Positions 6,974 to 17,712 are shown, counted from the first letter of the stretch. The stretch is DNA of 33,458 bases from an uncultured Clostridia bacterium (GCA_947588825.1 CANPZU010000027.1:1-33458); one strand, 5' to 3'. Notes: generated by a model from the sequence alone, not told the origin. Made by a program: numbers and translations.

Positions 6974-7837
6974 ATGTTAGTTTCAGCAAAAGAGATGCTT
7001 ACAAAAGCAAAGGCCGGACATTATGCTGTCGGACAGTTTAACATCAACAATCTTGAATGGACAAAAGCCGTGCTTCTCACCGCCGAAGAGCTTAAGTCTC
7101 CCGTTATACTCGGAGTTTCTGAAGGCGCGGGAAAATACATGACCGGGTTTAAGACGGTCGCGGATATGGTAAAGGCGATGATCGAATGCCTCGGCATCAC
7201 CATTCCTGTCGCCCTTCATCTTGACCACGGTACTTATGAGGGCTGCTACAAGTGTATTGAAGCAGGATTTTCTTCCATAATGTTTGACGGTTCGCACTAT
7301 CCCATAAATGAAAACGTTGAAAAAACCAAAGAGCTTGTAAAGATATGCAACGAAAAAGGACTCTCGCTTGAAGCGGAAGTCGGATCGATCGGCGGCGAAG
7401 AGGACGGAGTTGTCGGAATGGGCGAATGCGCAGATCCCGACGAGTGTAAAATGATCGCCGATCTCGGCGTTACAATGCTTGCGGCCGGCATCGGAAACAT
7501 TCACGGAAAATACCCTGCAAACTGGCCCGGTCTTTCATTTGAAACATTGGCGGCGGTTTCAGAAAAAGTTGGCGACATGCCCCTTGTTCTTCACGGCGGC
7601 ACAGGCATTCCCGAGGATATGATTAAAAAAGCCATTTCACTCGGCGTTTCAAAAATAAACGTAAACACTGAATGCCAGCTTTCCTTTGCGGCAGCAACCC
7701 GCAAATACATTGAAGAGGGCAAGGATCTTATCGGTAAAGGCTTTGACCCGAGAAAGCTGCTCACTCCGGGATTTGAAGCAATAAAAGCAACCGTTAAGGA
7801 GAAAATGGAGCTCTTCGGTTCGGTCGGAAAAGCTTAA
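6974..7837 (+). CDS. fba: Class II fructose-bisphosphate aldolase
   Basis: 287 residues, normal length for the zinc-dependent FbaA/GatY/KbaY family. Cleaves fructose-1,6-bisphosphate to dihydroxyacetone phosphate and glyceraldehyde-3-phosphate in glycolysis, in the cytosol. Visible: D84 and zinc ligand H85 in LHLDHG, E135 in EAEVGSIGG, zinc ligands H177 (NIHGKYP) and H207 (VLHGGTGIP), and the phosphate-binding INVNTE near 225. Close relatives act on tagatose-bisphosphate, and sequence alone does not fully separate them; the GSIGGEEDG loop fits the FbaA type. The gene is flanked by its own promoter and terminator, so it is probably a single highly expressed unit. Confidence 0.93.
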   Translation: MLVSAKEMLTKAKAGHYAVGQFNINNLEWTKAVLLTAEELKSPVILGVSEGAGKYMTGFKTVADMVKAMIECLGITIPVALHLDHGTYEGCYKCIEAGFSSIMFDGSHYPINENVEKTKELVKICNEKGLSLEAEVGSIGGEEDGVVGMGECADPDECKMIADLGVTMLAAGIGNIHGKYPANWPGLSFETLAAVSEKVGDMPLVLHGGTGIPEDMIKKAISLGVSKINVNTECQLSFAAATRKYIEEGKDLIGKGFDPRKLLTPGFEAIKATVKEKMELFGSVGKA

Positions 7838-7862
7838 GCATTATAACAAAAAACAAAACGTT

Positions 7863-7905
7863 TGTTCCGGGAAAGGTATCGCCTCTCCCGGAACAGTTCT
7901 TTTTG
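7863..7905. terminator. Terminator after the aldolase gene
   Basis: A 10-bp stem (7863-7872 with 7886-7895, core TGTTCCGGGA) followed by GTTCTTTTTG. It sits between convergent genes, with the sulfatase ending at 7949. Confidence 0.85.
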
Positions 7906-7948
7906 AGTCAAAGGCCGTTTTGATTGAATATGCCCTTCTTTTTTTATA

Positions 7949-9283
7949 TCAGCCTTTTGCGTTTTTTTCGATCTCGGAGACCAAAATACTCTTAAGTCTT
8001 AATATCTCGGCCGCCATTTTACTTTCATTTACAAGATTGTTCATTTCCCAAGGATCGTTTTGCATATCAAACAGCATTTGCGGCTCAAAGCTTTGGTAAT
8101 CGGTGACAAGTTTATACCGGGCATCTCGAATCATCCTCCAGCTTGAAACAGAGCGATTTCTTGATCTGTGTTCGGACACGACATAATCTCTCGCAAAGGC
8201 GGAAGAACCGGTCGCGTATTCAAGAAAACTCGTGCCGTCGCACGGGACATGCGATGTTACGCCGCCCGCCGCAAGCACCGTCGCAAATATATCGACAGTC
8301 GAAACAGGTGCGCTCAAGCGTCGATTTTTTTGTCCGTTTGGGACCTTGCATATAAGCGGAACGCCGCAGGACTTCTCATACGGCAGACATTTATTTTTCA
8401 ATCCGTGGCTGCCCTGCATATCGCCGTGATCGGACGTGAAGATAACTATGGTGTTTTGATAGATTTTCAGACTTTTCAAAGTATTGATTATCCTTCCGAC
8501 TCCTCTATCTATCTGAGAGACCATCGCCGCATAAAGTTTCATATAGCCGTCCATATCGCCTCCGTAACGTAAAAAGTCCGGGTCTTTTGTTTTATCGGAG
8601 GGACTTGGCGGATTATATGTCGGGGTGTAAGGATCAACGCTTTCATAATCGGGACTTTTGTCAAAGACCGTATCCTTATAGAGCTCCTCAAACTCCAATG
8701 AAGGCTGCACCGGGTAGTGAGGCGCCTGATATCCGACAAGCAAAAAAAAGGGTGTGTCGCTCTTTAATGAAGCCATTTTGATCATGTTCAATGCGATATC
8801 GGTCGTAACCTCTGTACGGTGTTTATTATAAACATGCTCTTCCCCATTTGAATCATAAAAAGAAACCTTGTTGTTATATGGGGGCGCAGGCTCAAAGCCG
8901 TTGTGGCATTGATATCCCATATAGTGACAAAAGCCGCCCTGAATCGAAGGTGGAATAGGCGAATCGCCATTAGCCCCCAAATGCCATTTGCCGACAAAGT
9001 ATGTGTCGTATCCTGCGCAGTTCATATGATCGGCAAGAGAGGGCTCGTCCTTTGGCAGCGGATATCCGTTATACATAACTCCGCTGTGACAGCTCATAAG
9101 TCCCGTAAGCAGGCATCCGCGGTAAGGGCCGCAAATCGGATTGCTCGAATAGGCGTTTTCAAACAGCACTCCCTCCTCGCAAAGCGCGTCAAGGTTTGGC
9201 GTAATAAAATGAGGGTCGTTTTTCCCGAGCGCGTACTTGTGCTGTTGATCGGAAAAAATAAGGATTATATTCGGCTTTTTCAT
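7949..9283 (-). CDS. Sulfatase, cysteine type
   Basis: 444 residues from the ATG at 9283, chosen because it begins the family's MKKPNIILIFSDQQ and has GGAG nine bases upstream; a TTG further up (9346) has no ribosome site. Alkaline-phosphatase superfamily: metal-binding SDQQ at residues 11-14, active-site signature C51-G-P-Y-R-G-C-L-L-T-G (CxPxR, where the Cys becomes formylglycine), GKWHLG near 105, and TSDHGDMQGSHG near 290 with the second metal site. No signal peptide, so probably cytosolic, acting on an imported sulfated sugar. Maturation needs an anaerobic sulfatase-maturating enzyme, not encoded in this window. Substrate unknown; the mannoside genes nearby are only suggestive. Confidence 0.9.
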   Translation of the reverse strand: MKKPNIILIFSDQQHKYALGKNDPHFITPNLDALCEEGVLFENAYSSNPICGPYRGCLLTGLMSCHSGVMYNGYPLPKDEPSLADHMNCAGYDTYFVGKWHLGANGDSPIPPSIQGGFCHYMGYQCHNGFEPAPPYNNKVSFYDSNGEEHVYNKHRTEVTTDIALNMIKMASLKSDTPFFLLVGYQAPHYPVQPSLEFEELYKDTVFDKSPDYESVDPYTPTYNPPSPSDKTKDPDFLRYGGDMDGYMKLYAAMVSQIDRGVGRIINTLKSLKIYQNTIVIFTSDHGDMQGSHGLKNKCLPYEKSCGVPLICKVPNGQKNRRLSAPVSTVDIFATVLAAGGVTSHVPCDGTSFLEYATGSSAFARDYVVSEHRSRNRSVSSWRMIRDARYKLVTDYQSFEPQMLFDMQNDPWEMNNLVNESKMAAEILRLKSILVSEIEKNAKG

Positions 9284-9378
9284 TTTTGCTGAGCTCCGAA
9301 ATAAAAATAAATTTGATTGTTTTATTGACTTAATGATAATACTCAAATATTGAGATTAAAAACAGGCTCGGTACAATT

Positions 9379-9918
9379 TCATTTTTCTTTTTGCCCGTTG
9401 AAGATTTTCAGCTTTCTCATGGCATTTTCAAGCAGGTTCCTGAGCGGAAGGAACAAAAAGAGAGCTATAAAAAAATTTCCGACGGCGTGTACTGCGTTAA
9501 AGGGCATGTCGTTTGCAATATAAATAAGCAGTTTCTCTTTTGTATTGATTCCAAGCGCCAAAATAGAAAACGGAAGATGAAAAAATCCAAACAGAAAGCC
9601 GAAAATTCCTGAAAGAGCTGCCCACGCAAAAGGATTTTTAAACCTTTTCATACATATTGCCGCAAGGCAAAGTATTGGCCATGCAAGAACATGACCGAGC
9701 GTGAAGATTCCAAAACCCATGATGAGCCCGTAAAGAATAATGTAAACAATGACCATAGCAAAGGCGCTCACACCGAAAAGCGAGGCGCAAAGCATTATAA
9801 TAAGGCTTACCGGCTCGATATTCGGAACAGACGCCATAACATATTGCAGCGCTGCGGCAAGTGCGGCCATTTGCGCGCAAATGACGAGTATCATTGTATT
9901 TCTTTTTGCCGGACTCAT
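9379..9918 (-). CDS. ECF-type transporter S component (substrate-binding membrane protein)
   Basis: 179 residues with five to six hydrophobic segments and a short cytoplasmic C-terminus rich in lysine. Size, topology and the central motif GHVLAWPILCLAAICMKRF followed by NPFAWAALSGIFGFLFGFFHLP fit S components of energy-coupling factor importers, which bind a vitamin or metal and use a shared EcfAAT energizing module (not in the window). The start overlaps the stop of the upstream lipoprotein (ATGA), so the two are translationally coupled. The substrate cannot be read from sequence. Confidence 0.78.
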   Translation of the reverse strand: MSPAKRNTMILVICAQMAALAAALQYVMASVPNIEPVSLIIMLCASLFGVSAFAMVIVYIILYGLIMGFGIFTLGHVLAWPILCLAAICMKRFKNPFAWAALSGIFGFLFGFFHLPFSILALGINTKEKLLIYIANDMPFNAVHAVGNFFIALFLFLPLRNLLENAMRKLKIFNGQKEK

Positions 9919-10313
9919 TTGAGTGAGTAACCTACCGTGTAAACGAAGGAATATATTCCCCCGTCCTTTATCTCAACCGAATCGACGCCCGAAAGTGCTT
10001 GCTCATCTCCCTCGTACAGACACCACCAGCTTTCATTTTCACTGCTTACCGTCTCCGAATCGACGGTCATTACAAAAAGGCCGTAAGAGGAATCGTCGCC
10101 TGAAATTAGTCCTTCCTGTTCAAGAGCGCCGCGCAGATACTTTTGATCGGTCGTTATGGTAAAGCTCTTCTCGCTCTTGTCGGAATGGACAACGGTAAAT
10201 GTTATTGTAATTTGCTCATCCAATACTTTCTTGTCTGAGCTTTCCCTGCAAGAGACTGCAAAAAGCGAGACTGTGAGCAAAAGCACAGTTATCAGCACAA
10301 ACGATCTTTTCAT
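9915..10313 (-). CDS. DUF4430-like lipoprotein
   Basis: 132 residues. Type II signal peptide with lipobox AVSC (Cys22), then a domain with YLRGALEQEGLISGDDSSYG, WWCLYEGDEQALSGVDSVEIKDGGIYSFVYTVGY in outline, the pattern of DUF4430, which is related to the C-terminal domain of the cobalamin carriers transcobalamin and intrinsic factor. First gene of a two-gene operon with the ECF S component. Such pairs plausibly form a surface capture protein handing a substrate to the importer; a corrinoid-like ligand is a hypothesis. GAGGG precedes the start. Confidence 0.78.
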   Translation of the reverse strand: MKRSFVLITVLLLTVSLFAVSCRESSDKKVLDEQITITFTVVHSDKSEKSFTITTDQKYLRGALEQEGLISGDDSSYGLFVMTVDSETVSSENESWWCLYEGDEQALSGVDSVEIKDGGIYSFVYTVGYSLK

Positions 10314-10363
10314 TGTTTTTTCCCTCGCGTATTCAAATTTTTAAATATTTTTTCGACTTAAAA

Positions 10364-10392
10364 AGTATATCACAAGCTCGATCAAATGTCAA
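10364..10392 (-). promoter_or_regulatory. Promoter of the DUF4430/ECF S operon
   Basis: On the minus strand a perfect TTGACA (10387-10392), 17-base spacer and TATACT (10364-10369). It lies in the 148-bp divergent region shared with the GH125 gene. Confidence 0.8.
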
Positions 10393-10461
10393 TTCGTTAT
10401 TGAAAAAGAGCAAAAGATATGTTATTATAATTGTATAATACATAATAAGGAGCGACATGTT

Positions 10462-11754
10462 ATGAACAAGTTTAAGCACATTCTGAAGGAGCAGATTGAA
10501 GCCGTTACAGAAAAGCTTCATCAAATGGGAAGGGACGACCTTATACCCCTGTTCAGAAACTGCTATCCCAACACGCTTGAAACAACCACAAAGATCCTCG
10601 AGGACGGGTCCGCTTTCGTTATAACCGGCGATATTCACGCAATGTGGCTGCGTGACAGCGCGGCGCAGGTCCATCACTATCTCCCTGTCGCAAGAGAAAA
10701 CAACGAGCTTGCCGACATCATTGAAAAAATGATAAAGAGGTACAGCATATACCTGCCCCACGATCCCTATGCCAACGCCTTCAACGAAAACGGAGACGAC
10801 CCGAAACGAGGTCACTTTGACGACATCACATTCAGAAGTCCTTGGGTTTGGGAAAGAAAATACGAAGTCGACTCACTGTGTTACGTGATACAGATCGCGT
10901 ATAAGTTTTGGAAGTATACTGGCAGAACGGGACATCTTGACGGCTCGTTTAAAAACAGCGCAAATATCATTCTCGACTTGTGGGAGACAGAGCAACACCA
11001 TGCCGAAAAATCTCCGTACACATTTGAACGTCCAAACCCCTATAAACCGTCGGACACTATGACAAGAGGCGGCAAAGGCGAGCCTGTGGGATACACGGGC
11101 ATGACATGGTCGGCGTTCCGTCCCTCCGATGACGCCTGCATATACAACTATCTCATCCCTTCCGAAATGTTCGCCGTAGTTGTGCTTGGTTATCTTGCAA
11201 AAATAGCAAGGGCGATTTACGCCGACGAGATTTTGGCCCTACGCGCCGAAAAACTCGGCAAAGAGATTAACGATGGCATTAAAAATTTCGGAATATACGA
11301 TCATCCCAAATACGGCAAAATCTATGCCTATGAGACCGACGGACTCGGGCATTACAATCTCATGGACGACGCAAACGTGCCTTCCCTGCTCTCCTTACCG
11401 TATATAGGTTACTGCTCGGCTGAAGATGAGATATACAAAAACACCAGAAAATTTATTCTTTCCGAGGACAATCCATATTACTACAGCGGAAGCGTACTCC
11501 ACGGTATAGGCAGCCCTCACACCGAAAAGGGTTACGTATGGCCGATATCGCTGGTACTTCAGGGACTTACATCAAACGATCCGAAAGAGATCGAGGAGAT
11601 ACTTGGTATGCTCACTGCGTCTCACGCCGGCACGTACTTCATGCACGAATCCATTAACGCAAGCAATCCCGAAAAATTCAGCAGAACATGGTTTGCCTGG
11701 GCAAACTCGATATTCTCCGAGCTGGTTCTCAAATACGCGGGATTTGAAATTTGA
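10462..11754 (+). CDS. GH125 exo-alpha-1,6-mannosidase
   Basis: 430 residues, the usual size of bacterial GH125 enzymes such as that of Clostridium perfringens. These are metal-independent inverting exo-acting alpha-1,6-mannosidases that trim N-glycans or mannan. Visible family blocks: AMWLRDSAAQVHHYLP near residue 65-80, RSPWVWERKYEVDSLCY, GYTGMTWSAFRPSDD near 205, LMDDANVPSLLSLPY near 290, and FMHESINASNP with SRTWFAWANS at the end, which includes the expected C-terminal catalytic Glu region. No signal peptide, so it acts on imported oligosaccharides. AAGGAG precedes the ATG. Works logically with the GH38 enzyme and mannose-6-phosphate isomerase further right. Confidence 0.92.
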   Translation: MNKFKHILKEQIEAVTEKLHQMGRDDLIPLFRNCYPNTLETTTKILEDGSAFVITGDIHAMWLRDSAAQVHHYLPVARENNELADIIEKMIKRYSIYLPHDPYANAFNENGDDPKRGHFDDITFRSPWVWERKYEVDSLCYVIQIAYKFWKYTGRTGHLDGSFKNSANIILDLWETEQHHAEKSPYTFERPNPYKPSDTMTRGGKGEPVGYTGMTWSAFRPSDDACIYNYLIPSEMFAVVVLGYLAKIARAIYADEILALRAEKLGKEINDGIKNFGIYDHPKYGKIYAYETDGLGHYNLMDDANVPSLLSLPYIGYCSAEDEIYKNTRKFILSEDNPYYYSGSVLHGIGSPHTEKGYVWPISLVLQGLTSNDPKEIEEILGMLTASHAGTYFMHESINASNPEKFSRTWFAWANSIFSELVLKYAGFEI

Positions 11755-11834
11755 AATATAAAACAAACATCTTTACAGGCTATGGCATTTCAAACTGAAA
11801 ATCTTTTGCTTTAGGCTGTGCCGGTCAAAAACCT

Positions 11835-11875
11835 TTCCCCTTGTTTTGGCTCTTTTATATCCAAAACAAGGGGAA
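11835..11875. terminator. Bidirectional terminator between GH125 and ABC genes
   Basis: Perfect 15-bp inverted repeat (11835-11849 with 11861-11875, core CCCCTTGTTTTGG), 11-base loop. On the minus strand the stem is followed by GGTTTTTG. Genes converge here. Confidence 0.8.
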
Positions 11876-11935
11876 TAATTCATAAATGGCGCTCATTTTA
11901 AAAAGTAATAAAATGAAATCCATTAAATATAATTC

Positions 11936-12700
11936 TTATTCAAGCGGTTTTGCCCTTTCGCTCTCAAGCGCCGCCTTCATTTCAAGCTCATACGAAGTTT
12001 TGTAATACCCCTGCTTATCCTTATACAGAAACAGTTTGCCGTTATCCATCATATATATTTTATCGGCTTTATCGGCAATAGACATATCGTGAGTTACCAT
12101 AATGAGCGTCTGCCCTATCATGGTTTTGAGCTCAAGCAAGAGAGAAAGCACTTCGTCGGCATTGCGTCTGTCAAGGTTTCCCGTCGGTTCATCCGCAAAA
12201 AGCACCTGAGGCCGGTTGATAAGCGCCCTTGCTATCGCGACCCTTTGCTGCTGACCGCCCGAAAGCTCGCTCGGAAGATGGCTGAGCCTGTTTCCTATCT
12301 GCAAAGCCAAAATAAGCTTCTTCAAGTGCTCTTGGAAGGTATGGTCCTTTTTGTCGCACATTACCGTCGGTACAAGGATATTCTCAAGGGCGGTAAGCTG
12401 CGGTATAAGGTTATGCTTTTGAAAGACGATACCTAAATAATTTCCCCTGAAAACTCCCAAATTATCGGGCGACATCGCCGTTATATTAGTGCCTCTGATG
12501 TAAACGCTTCCGCTTTGCGGTCTGTCAAGTCCGGCAAGGATGTGAAGGAGCGTGCTTTTGCCCGAACCCGAGGCTCCGATTATCGCCACGAATTCCCCGT
12601 CCTCCACCTTAAGGCTGCACCGGTCAACGGCAGTCACCACCGAATCGTACTGTTTAAACTGCCTTATTATATCATTGGCTTCGAGCATGTACTTTGCCAT
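11936..12700 (-). CDS. ABC transporter ATP-binding protein (MacB/LolD type)
   Basis: 254 residues. Walker A GASGSGKST (42-50), Q-loop VFQKHNLIP (92-100), signature LSGGQQQR (146-153), Walker B VLFADEP (166-172) and H-loop VTHD. The GNLDRRNADEV stretch after Walker B is typical of the FtsE/LolD/MacB mechanotransmission group, whose partners are FtsX-like permeases. Its start codon shares one base with the permease stop (TAATG), so translation is coupled. Powers the neighbouring permease; the exported or sensed substrate is unknown. Confidence 0.92.
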   Translation of the reverse strand: MAKYMLEANDIIRQFKQYDSVVTAVDRCSLKVEDGEFVAIIGASGSGKSTLLHILAGLDRPQSGSVYIRGTNITAMSPDNLGVFRGNYLGIVFQKHNLIPQLTALENILVPTVMCDKKDHTFQEHLKKLILALQIGNRLSHLPSELSGGQQQRVAIARALINRPQVLFADEPTGNLDRRNADEVLSLLLELKTMIGQTLIMVTHDMSIADKADKIYMMDNGKLFLYKDKQGYYKTSYELEMKAALESERAKPLE

Positions 12701-15075
12701 TATATTCCTTTTTCTCCTTCCGATATTATTTCTTGCTTTCCGTCAAAGCTGTTGCCCGTGAAAATCGGGTGACACGACTTTATATATGTCATATACGGCA
12801 CATACGAGCTAAAAAACGCCGAAACACAGGTCACGAAAAGTCCTATGACATAAGGTATCGCCGGAAGCGAATACTCAAATTTCACAAGTGTGGACGCAGA
12901 ATACAGCTGACTGTTCAGAAACACCGTCAGCAGCATTGACATTATAATCGCCAAAAGCGTGTAAACGACTGCCGCAAAGATGCAAAAAACAATTCCGTCT
13001 ATTATAAATGCCTTTTTAATTTTACTTTTTGACGCCCCGAATGAAAAGTACATATCAAATTCCGAACGTCTTTTAAGATAAAATAGTATCTGTGAGAAAA
13101 ACCACAGAAGCGGCGATACCGAAAGGAGCACTGCGGCGACAAACATATAAACGTTTAGATAGTTTTTGTTCTTTTCTATTTGAATGAGGGTCTTATAATC
13201 GTTGTTTTGTATCACCATGTTTGTGTAGTAGTCCGCCGCATGTCTGAGATCTCTCTCAAGCGAAGCGTATGTCTCATCGGTGATGTCGCTGTCAATGATT
13301 ATATCCACATCGGTAAAGAGCATGTCGTTACCGGTTACTGCGGCGTAGGTATCGCCGTTCATATAAACAGGAAATTCCTCGCCCACAGGCATATCTTTTA
13401 TTATCGCGCCAACGGTATATTCGGTATAAGTGTAATCATATGATTCAAGAAGCACGCCCATGATGTAGCTGTAGTCGTTGCTTATATACTGTGCGCTCTT
13501 ATTTTGCGTACTTCCGGTGGCAATGTAGATTTTGTCTCCGATTGAAAGCTTAAATTTGCTCATGTTGCCGTATCCGTAGGTAATTGCAACATAAGCGCCG
13601 TCGTTTATGACCTTGTCAAGATCTCCTTCGACTTCATAGCCATAGTATTCGATTATGTCTTTGACCTCGCTATCAAGCGCGGTAAACTTTACATTGTTAT
13701 AGCATCTTTCGCCGTTTTCGTTTTCGGCCCCGCCAAAAAGCTTCGCTTTGCCTTTGGGCAGCTTGATGTGCGAGTTTATGTCTATTGCGTCGGTATGGCA
13801 GTCTTTTATTATTTTTTCGACTCCGTCAAAGGTGTAAAAATAATCTCTTACCTCGTCAGTATAGGTAAAATCGTAGGTGGGCTTTTGCTCAGGCTCCGTC
13901 TCATTCTCATCACCGTTTTCAAAAATATCGTCGATGGGACCCATAAAAGAGCTTCCATCGTTCATATCGGCGCCGTCTTCGTCATTTTTCTCATCTTCTT
14001 TTGTCATGTTGCTGCTAAATCTTATCGTGTACTCCGGTCTTTTGACATCAAGGGTTTCGGAATATGATATGCCAAGATATGCACAGCACAAAAAGAGCGC
14101 TGCAAAAGAAACTGCGCTTGCGACAAGCTTAATGCCGTATTTTCGAAAGCGCATCACAGAGAGCACTTCCAATTTGCCCGGAAAGACGTAATCCATGATG
14201 TCCGCGCTTGTACGGGGGGATATGATAAGATTTGCGTTATCGACGGCGCCGATAAGGTTAAGGGGCGTTTTTTTTGAGACCGATTTTATATTAAAAAACA
14301 CTGGAAGCGCCGCAACGCTCACGCAAAGTAGAAATGACAAAAAAATAGATAAAACGTCAACTCTAAAGGATTGAGCGCTGCCGCGAAGTATAAAGAAGCA
14401 TGCAATATTTGTAATCAACTGAGAGGGGAGAAAGGCCGTCGCGCTCAAAACGAACATTTCTGAAAAAGCGGTTTTGAAAAGCTTTTTAAAGCTTGCGCCG
14501 AACGTCATGTATATACCGTATAAAAACTTATAATGGTTGACCATTATCGAATCGAGCAGATATATTATAACGCATCCGCAGACAAATATAAATAAGCAGG
14601 TCAGCGCGCAGATAAAGGTATTTAAGGCCAGCTCGCTTTCGTAGGTGTAAAGAGGAGTCAAAAGCTCCTTGAAATCCCCCTCTTCCTCCACGACCGGGTA
14701 ATATTTTGCCTTATAGCTCTCATACCCCGACTTTACGTCGCTCGTGATAAATTTGATATAGATATCGTATCTGTAGCTGTTTGTCCCCGAAATGTTAGTT
14801 TGCGTTCCTTTGATTACCTCGAAAAAAGGGACCTCTCCCTGTTCGGCGTTCAAAAGGTAGTAAAACTGTTCGTCATTAAGATTTTGCAGCTGCAGATGGT
14901 AGTTATACTTTTCTTCAAGATACTCGAGCTCGTTTGAATTGTTGTTTGAATAGAGCACAAGCACCGACGCGAAGAGAGTTTGTATCAGAAAGAGCATCAC
15001 AAAAAAGCACAGGTATCTTTTGTAGTTGTAGATTATGTTCTTTTTTGCGGCTGATAGATTTTTTAACAACGACAT
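12700..15075 (-). CDS. FtsX-like ABC transporter permease
   Basis: 791 residues from the ATG at 15075 (MSLLKNLSAAKKNI, the usual N-terminus of this family); an in-frame TTG at 15138 would add 21 residues overlapping a terminator. About eight membrane segments: one N-terminal, a ~110-residue extracellular domain, four segments (roughly 160-340), a second large extracellular domain of ~270 residues, and three C-terminal segments. This is a duplicated FtsX arrangement, as in MacB/Bce-like systems for peptide export, resistance or signalling. A very acidic loop (NDEDGADMNDGSS region, then ENGDENETEPE) opens the second domain and is unusual. A two-component partner is not in the window. Confidence 0.85.
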   Translation of the reverse strand: MSLLKNLSAAKKNIIYNYKRYLCFFVMLFLIQTLFASVLVLYSNNNSNELEYLEEKYNYHLQLQNLNDEQFYYLLNAEQGEVPFFEVIKGTQTNISGTNSYRYDIYIKFITSDVKSGYESYKAKYYPVVEEEGDFKELLTPLYTYESELALNTFICALTCLFIFVCGCVIIYLLDSIMVNHYKFLYGIYMTFGASFKKLFKTAFSEMFVLSATAFLPSQLITNIACFFILRGSAQSFRVDVLSIFLSFLLCVSVAALPVFFNIKSVSKKTPLNLIGAVDNANLIISPRTSADIMDYVFPGKLEVLSVMRFRKYGIKLVASAVSFAALFLCCAYLGISYSETLDVKRPEYTIRFSSNMTKEDEKNDEDGADMNDGSSFMGPIDDIFENGDENETEPEQKPTYDFTYTDEVRDYFYTFDGVEKIIKDCHTDAIDINSHIKLPKGKAKLFGGAENENGERCYNNVKFTALDSEVKDIIEYYGYEVEGDLDKVINDGAYVAITYGYGNMSKFKLSIGDKIYIATGSTQNKSAQYISNDYSYIMGVLLESYDYTYTEYTVGAIIKDMPVGEEFPVYMNGDTYAAVTGNDMLFTDVDIIIDSDITDETYASLERDLRHAADYYTNMVIQNNDYKTLIQIEKNKNYLNVYMFVAAVLLSVSPLLWFFSQILFYLKRRSEFDMYFSFGASKSKIKKAFIIDGIVFCIFAAVVYTLLAIIMSMLLTVFLNSQLYSASTLVKFEYSLPAIPYVIGLFVTCVSAFFSSYVPYMTYIKSCHPIFTGNSFDGKQEIISEGEKGI

Positions 15076-15104
15076 AGCTTGAACCCGTCCATGTAAAAGT
15101 TGGT

Positions 15105-15152
15105 GTAAAAAGAATAAAGGGATTGCCGCGATGCGCAAATTAGCAATCCCTT
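15105..15152 (-). terminator. Terminator of guaB
   Basis: A 10-bp stem (15117-15126 with 15143-15152, core GGGATTGC). Read on the minus strand it is followed by TTTATTCTTTTT. It lies 94 bases beyond the guaB stop. Confidence 0.8.
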
Positions 15153-15245
15153 GATGATACTGTAACAGGTAGATGATCGCATCGCCTTTAAATTGCCCGC
15201 CAAATCACCAAAGCAGGAGCGATAAGGGCAAGCAAGACATGTTTA

Positions 15246-16730
<1,485 letters not shown>

Positions 16731-16745
16731 TCACTTCTTTTCTTA

Positions 16746-16774
16746 ATTATAACGCCGCCAACCTTTCTTGTCAA
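16746..16774 (-). promoter_or_regulatory. Consensus promoter of guaB
   Basis: On the minus strand perfect TTGACA (16769-16774), 17-base spacer, perfect TATAAT (16746-16751). The leader is only about 25-30 bases, too short for a purine riboswitch. Confidence 0.9.
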
Positions 16775-17115
16775 GAGAAAAAGCGCTCCTGTTCATATTT
16801 TTTTACATGTTAGAAAGGCGCGAAACAATCTGCAAAACAAAATAGCGCCCGACCGTACCGACGAGCGCCGTTCTCTTTTAAAAACGTCTTTTGCGAGCTT
16901 TTACGCTTTGAAAAGAAAAAAATATTTGCAAAATCCGCCTTTGTCAAGTACGGCTTATCTTGATCTTGCAGTTTTTCAGTCGGTCAAAATCAAGAAATCA
17001 CCTGCGAAGGCTGTCTTGTTGTTTCAGGGAGCGCTCAGAAAGCCGATTTATAAGTTTTTGGTCTTTGGGCACGAAATTCTTAAAAATCATTTTTGGGCGC
17101 TGTCAAACTTTGATA
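16775..17115. other. Gene-free spacer between spoIIIAH and guaB
   Basis: No frame with a ribosome site and protein-like sequence. It is richer in repeats of TTTTG/CAAAA type than neighbouring coding DNA and has GCGCCC/GGGCGC blocks near 16847 and 17096 about 250 bases apart. A small RNA or the spoIIIA terminator could lie here, but I cannot delimit either. Confidence 0.4.
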
Positions 17116-17712
17116 TCACTTTTCGATTATTTTCACGTTGGAAGGCAGGATATTTGACTGCTCGTAAACAATTTCCTGTATCTGAGCTATCTGACTTGGC
17201 ATAAGCGAATCACAGCTCACTATCACGTTAATGCCGCTCTCGCCTATAACCGCGACGCATTCTTCAAATCCCTTTGATTTAATAAGAGTCTCGATATTCG
17301 CCTCCTGTTCGATCGTTTTTGCGATTTTTTCTATGCTTGTGTAAGCGTTGTTCTTTTCTTCCTCAGTTGCGCTCTCGCTTGCAGTTATACTGTATAACAC
17401 CTCGAGCTCCTCGTCCCTTGCCTGCGCCCGGTCGAGCTGCGCCATTGCAAAATAGCTGTCGCTTCCCTCGTCATCGGCGCCCGCATTTGTGCCTTGTGAA
17501 CCGTCATCATAGTACGACGGGTCGTAATTTTCTTCTTCCGCATTGACAAGCAGTTTTATATTAAGTATGACCGCACCGCAGACAAGCACAAGCGCCCCGA
17601 AAATGATCATGTTTCTTTTAAAATTGTTTTTGAACGAATTTTTCACCTTTGTTATGCCGTTTTTGAATACTTCCATGCTTTTTGATGTGTTTTCGGTTTT
17701 TATCACTTTCAT
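17116..17712 (-). CDS. spoIIIAH: Stage III sporulation protein AH
   Basis: 198 residues, last gene of the operon. An N-terminal cytoplasmic tail, one membrane anchor (IIFGALVLVCGAVILNIKLLV, residues ~35-55), an acidic linker (NYDPSYYDDGSQG), then the YscJ/FliF-like ring-building domain; C-terminal sequence ESGINVIVSCDSLMPSQIAQI is the family signature. In Bacillus it spans the mother-cell engulfing membrane and binds forespore SpoIIQ to form the feeding channel. Strong AGGAGG upstream; a 55-base gap separates it from spoIIIAG. Confidence 0.92.
   Translation of the reverse strand: MKVIKTENTSKSMEVFKNGITKVKNSFKNNFKRNMIIFGALVLVCGAVILNIKLLVNAEEENYDPSYYDDGSQGTNAGADDEGSDSYFAMAQLDRAQARDEELEVLYSITASESATEEEKNNAYTSIEKIAKTIEQEANIETLIKSKGFEECVAVIGESGINVIVSCDSLMPSQIAQIQEIVYEQSNILPSNVKIIEK

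Noticed and set aside
16775-17115. Possible 6S-type RNA upstream of guaB
   Set aside because: No closed helix with a central bubble could be drawn with confidence; left as unassigned.
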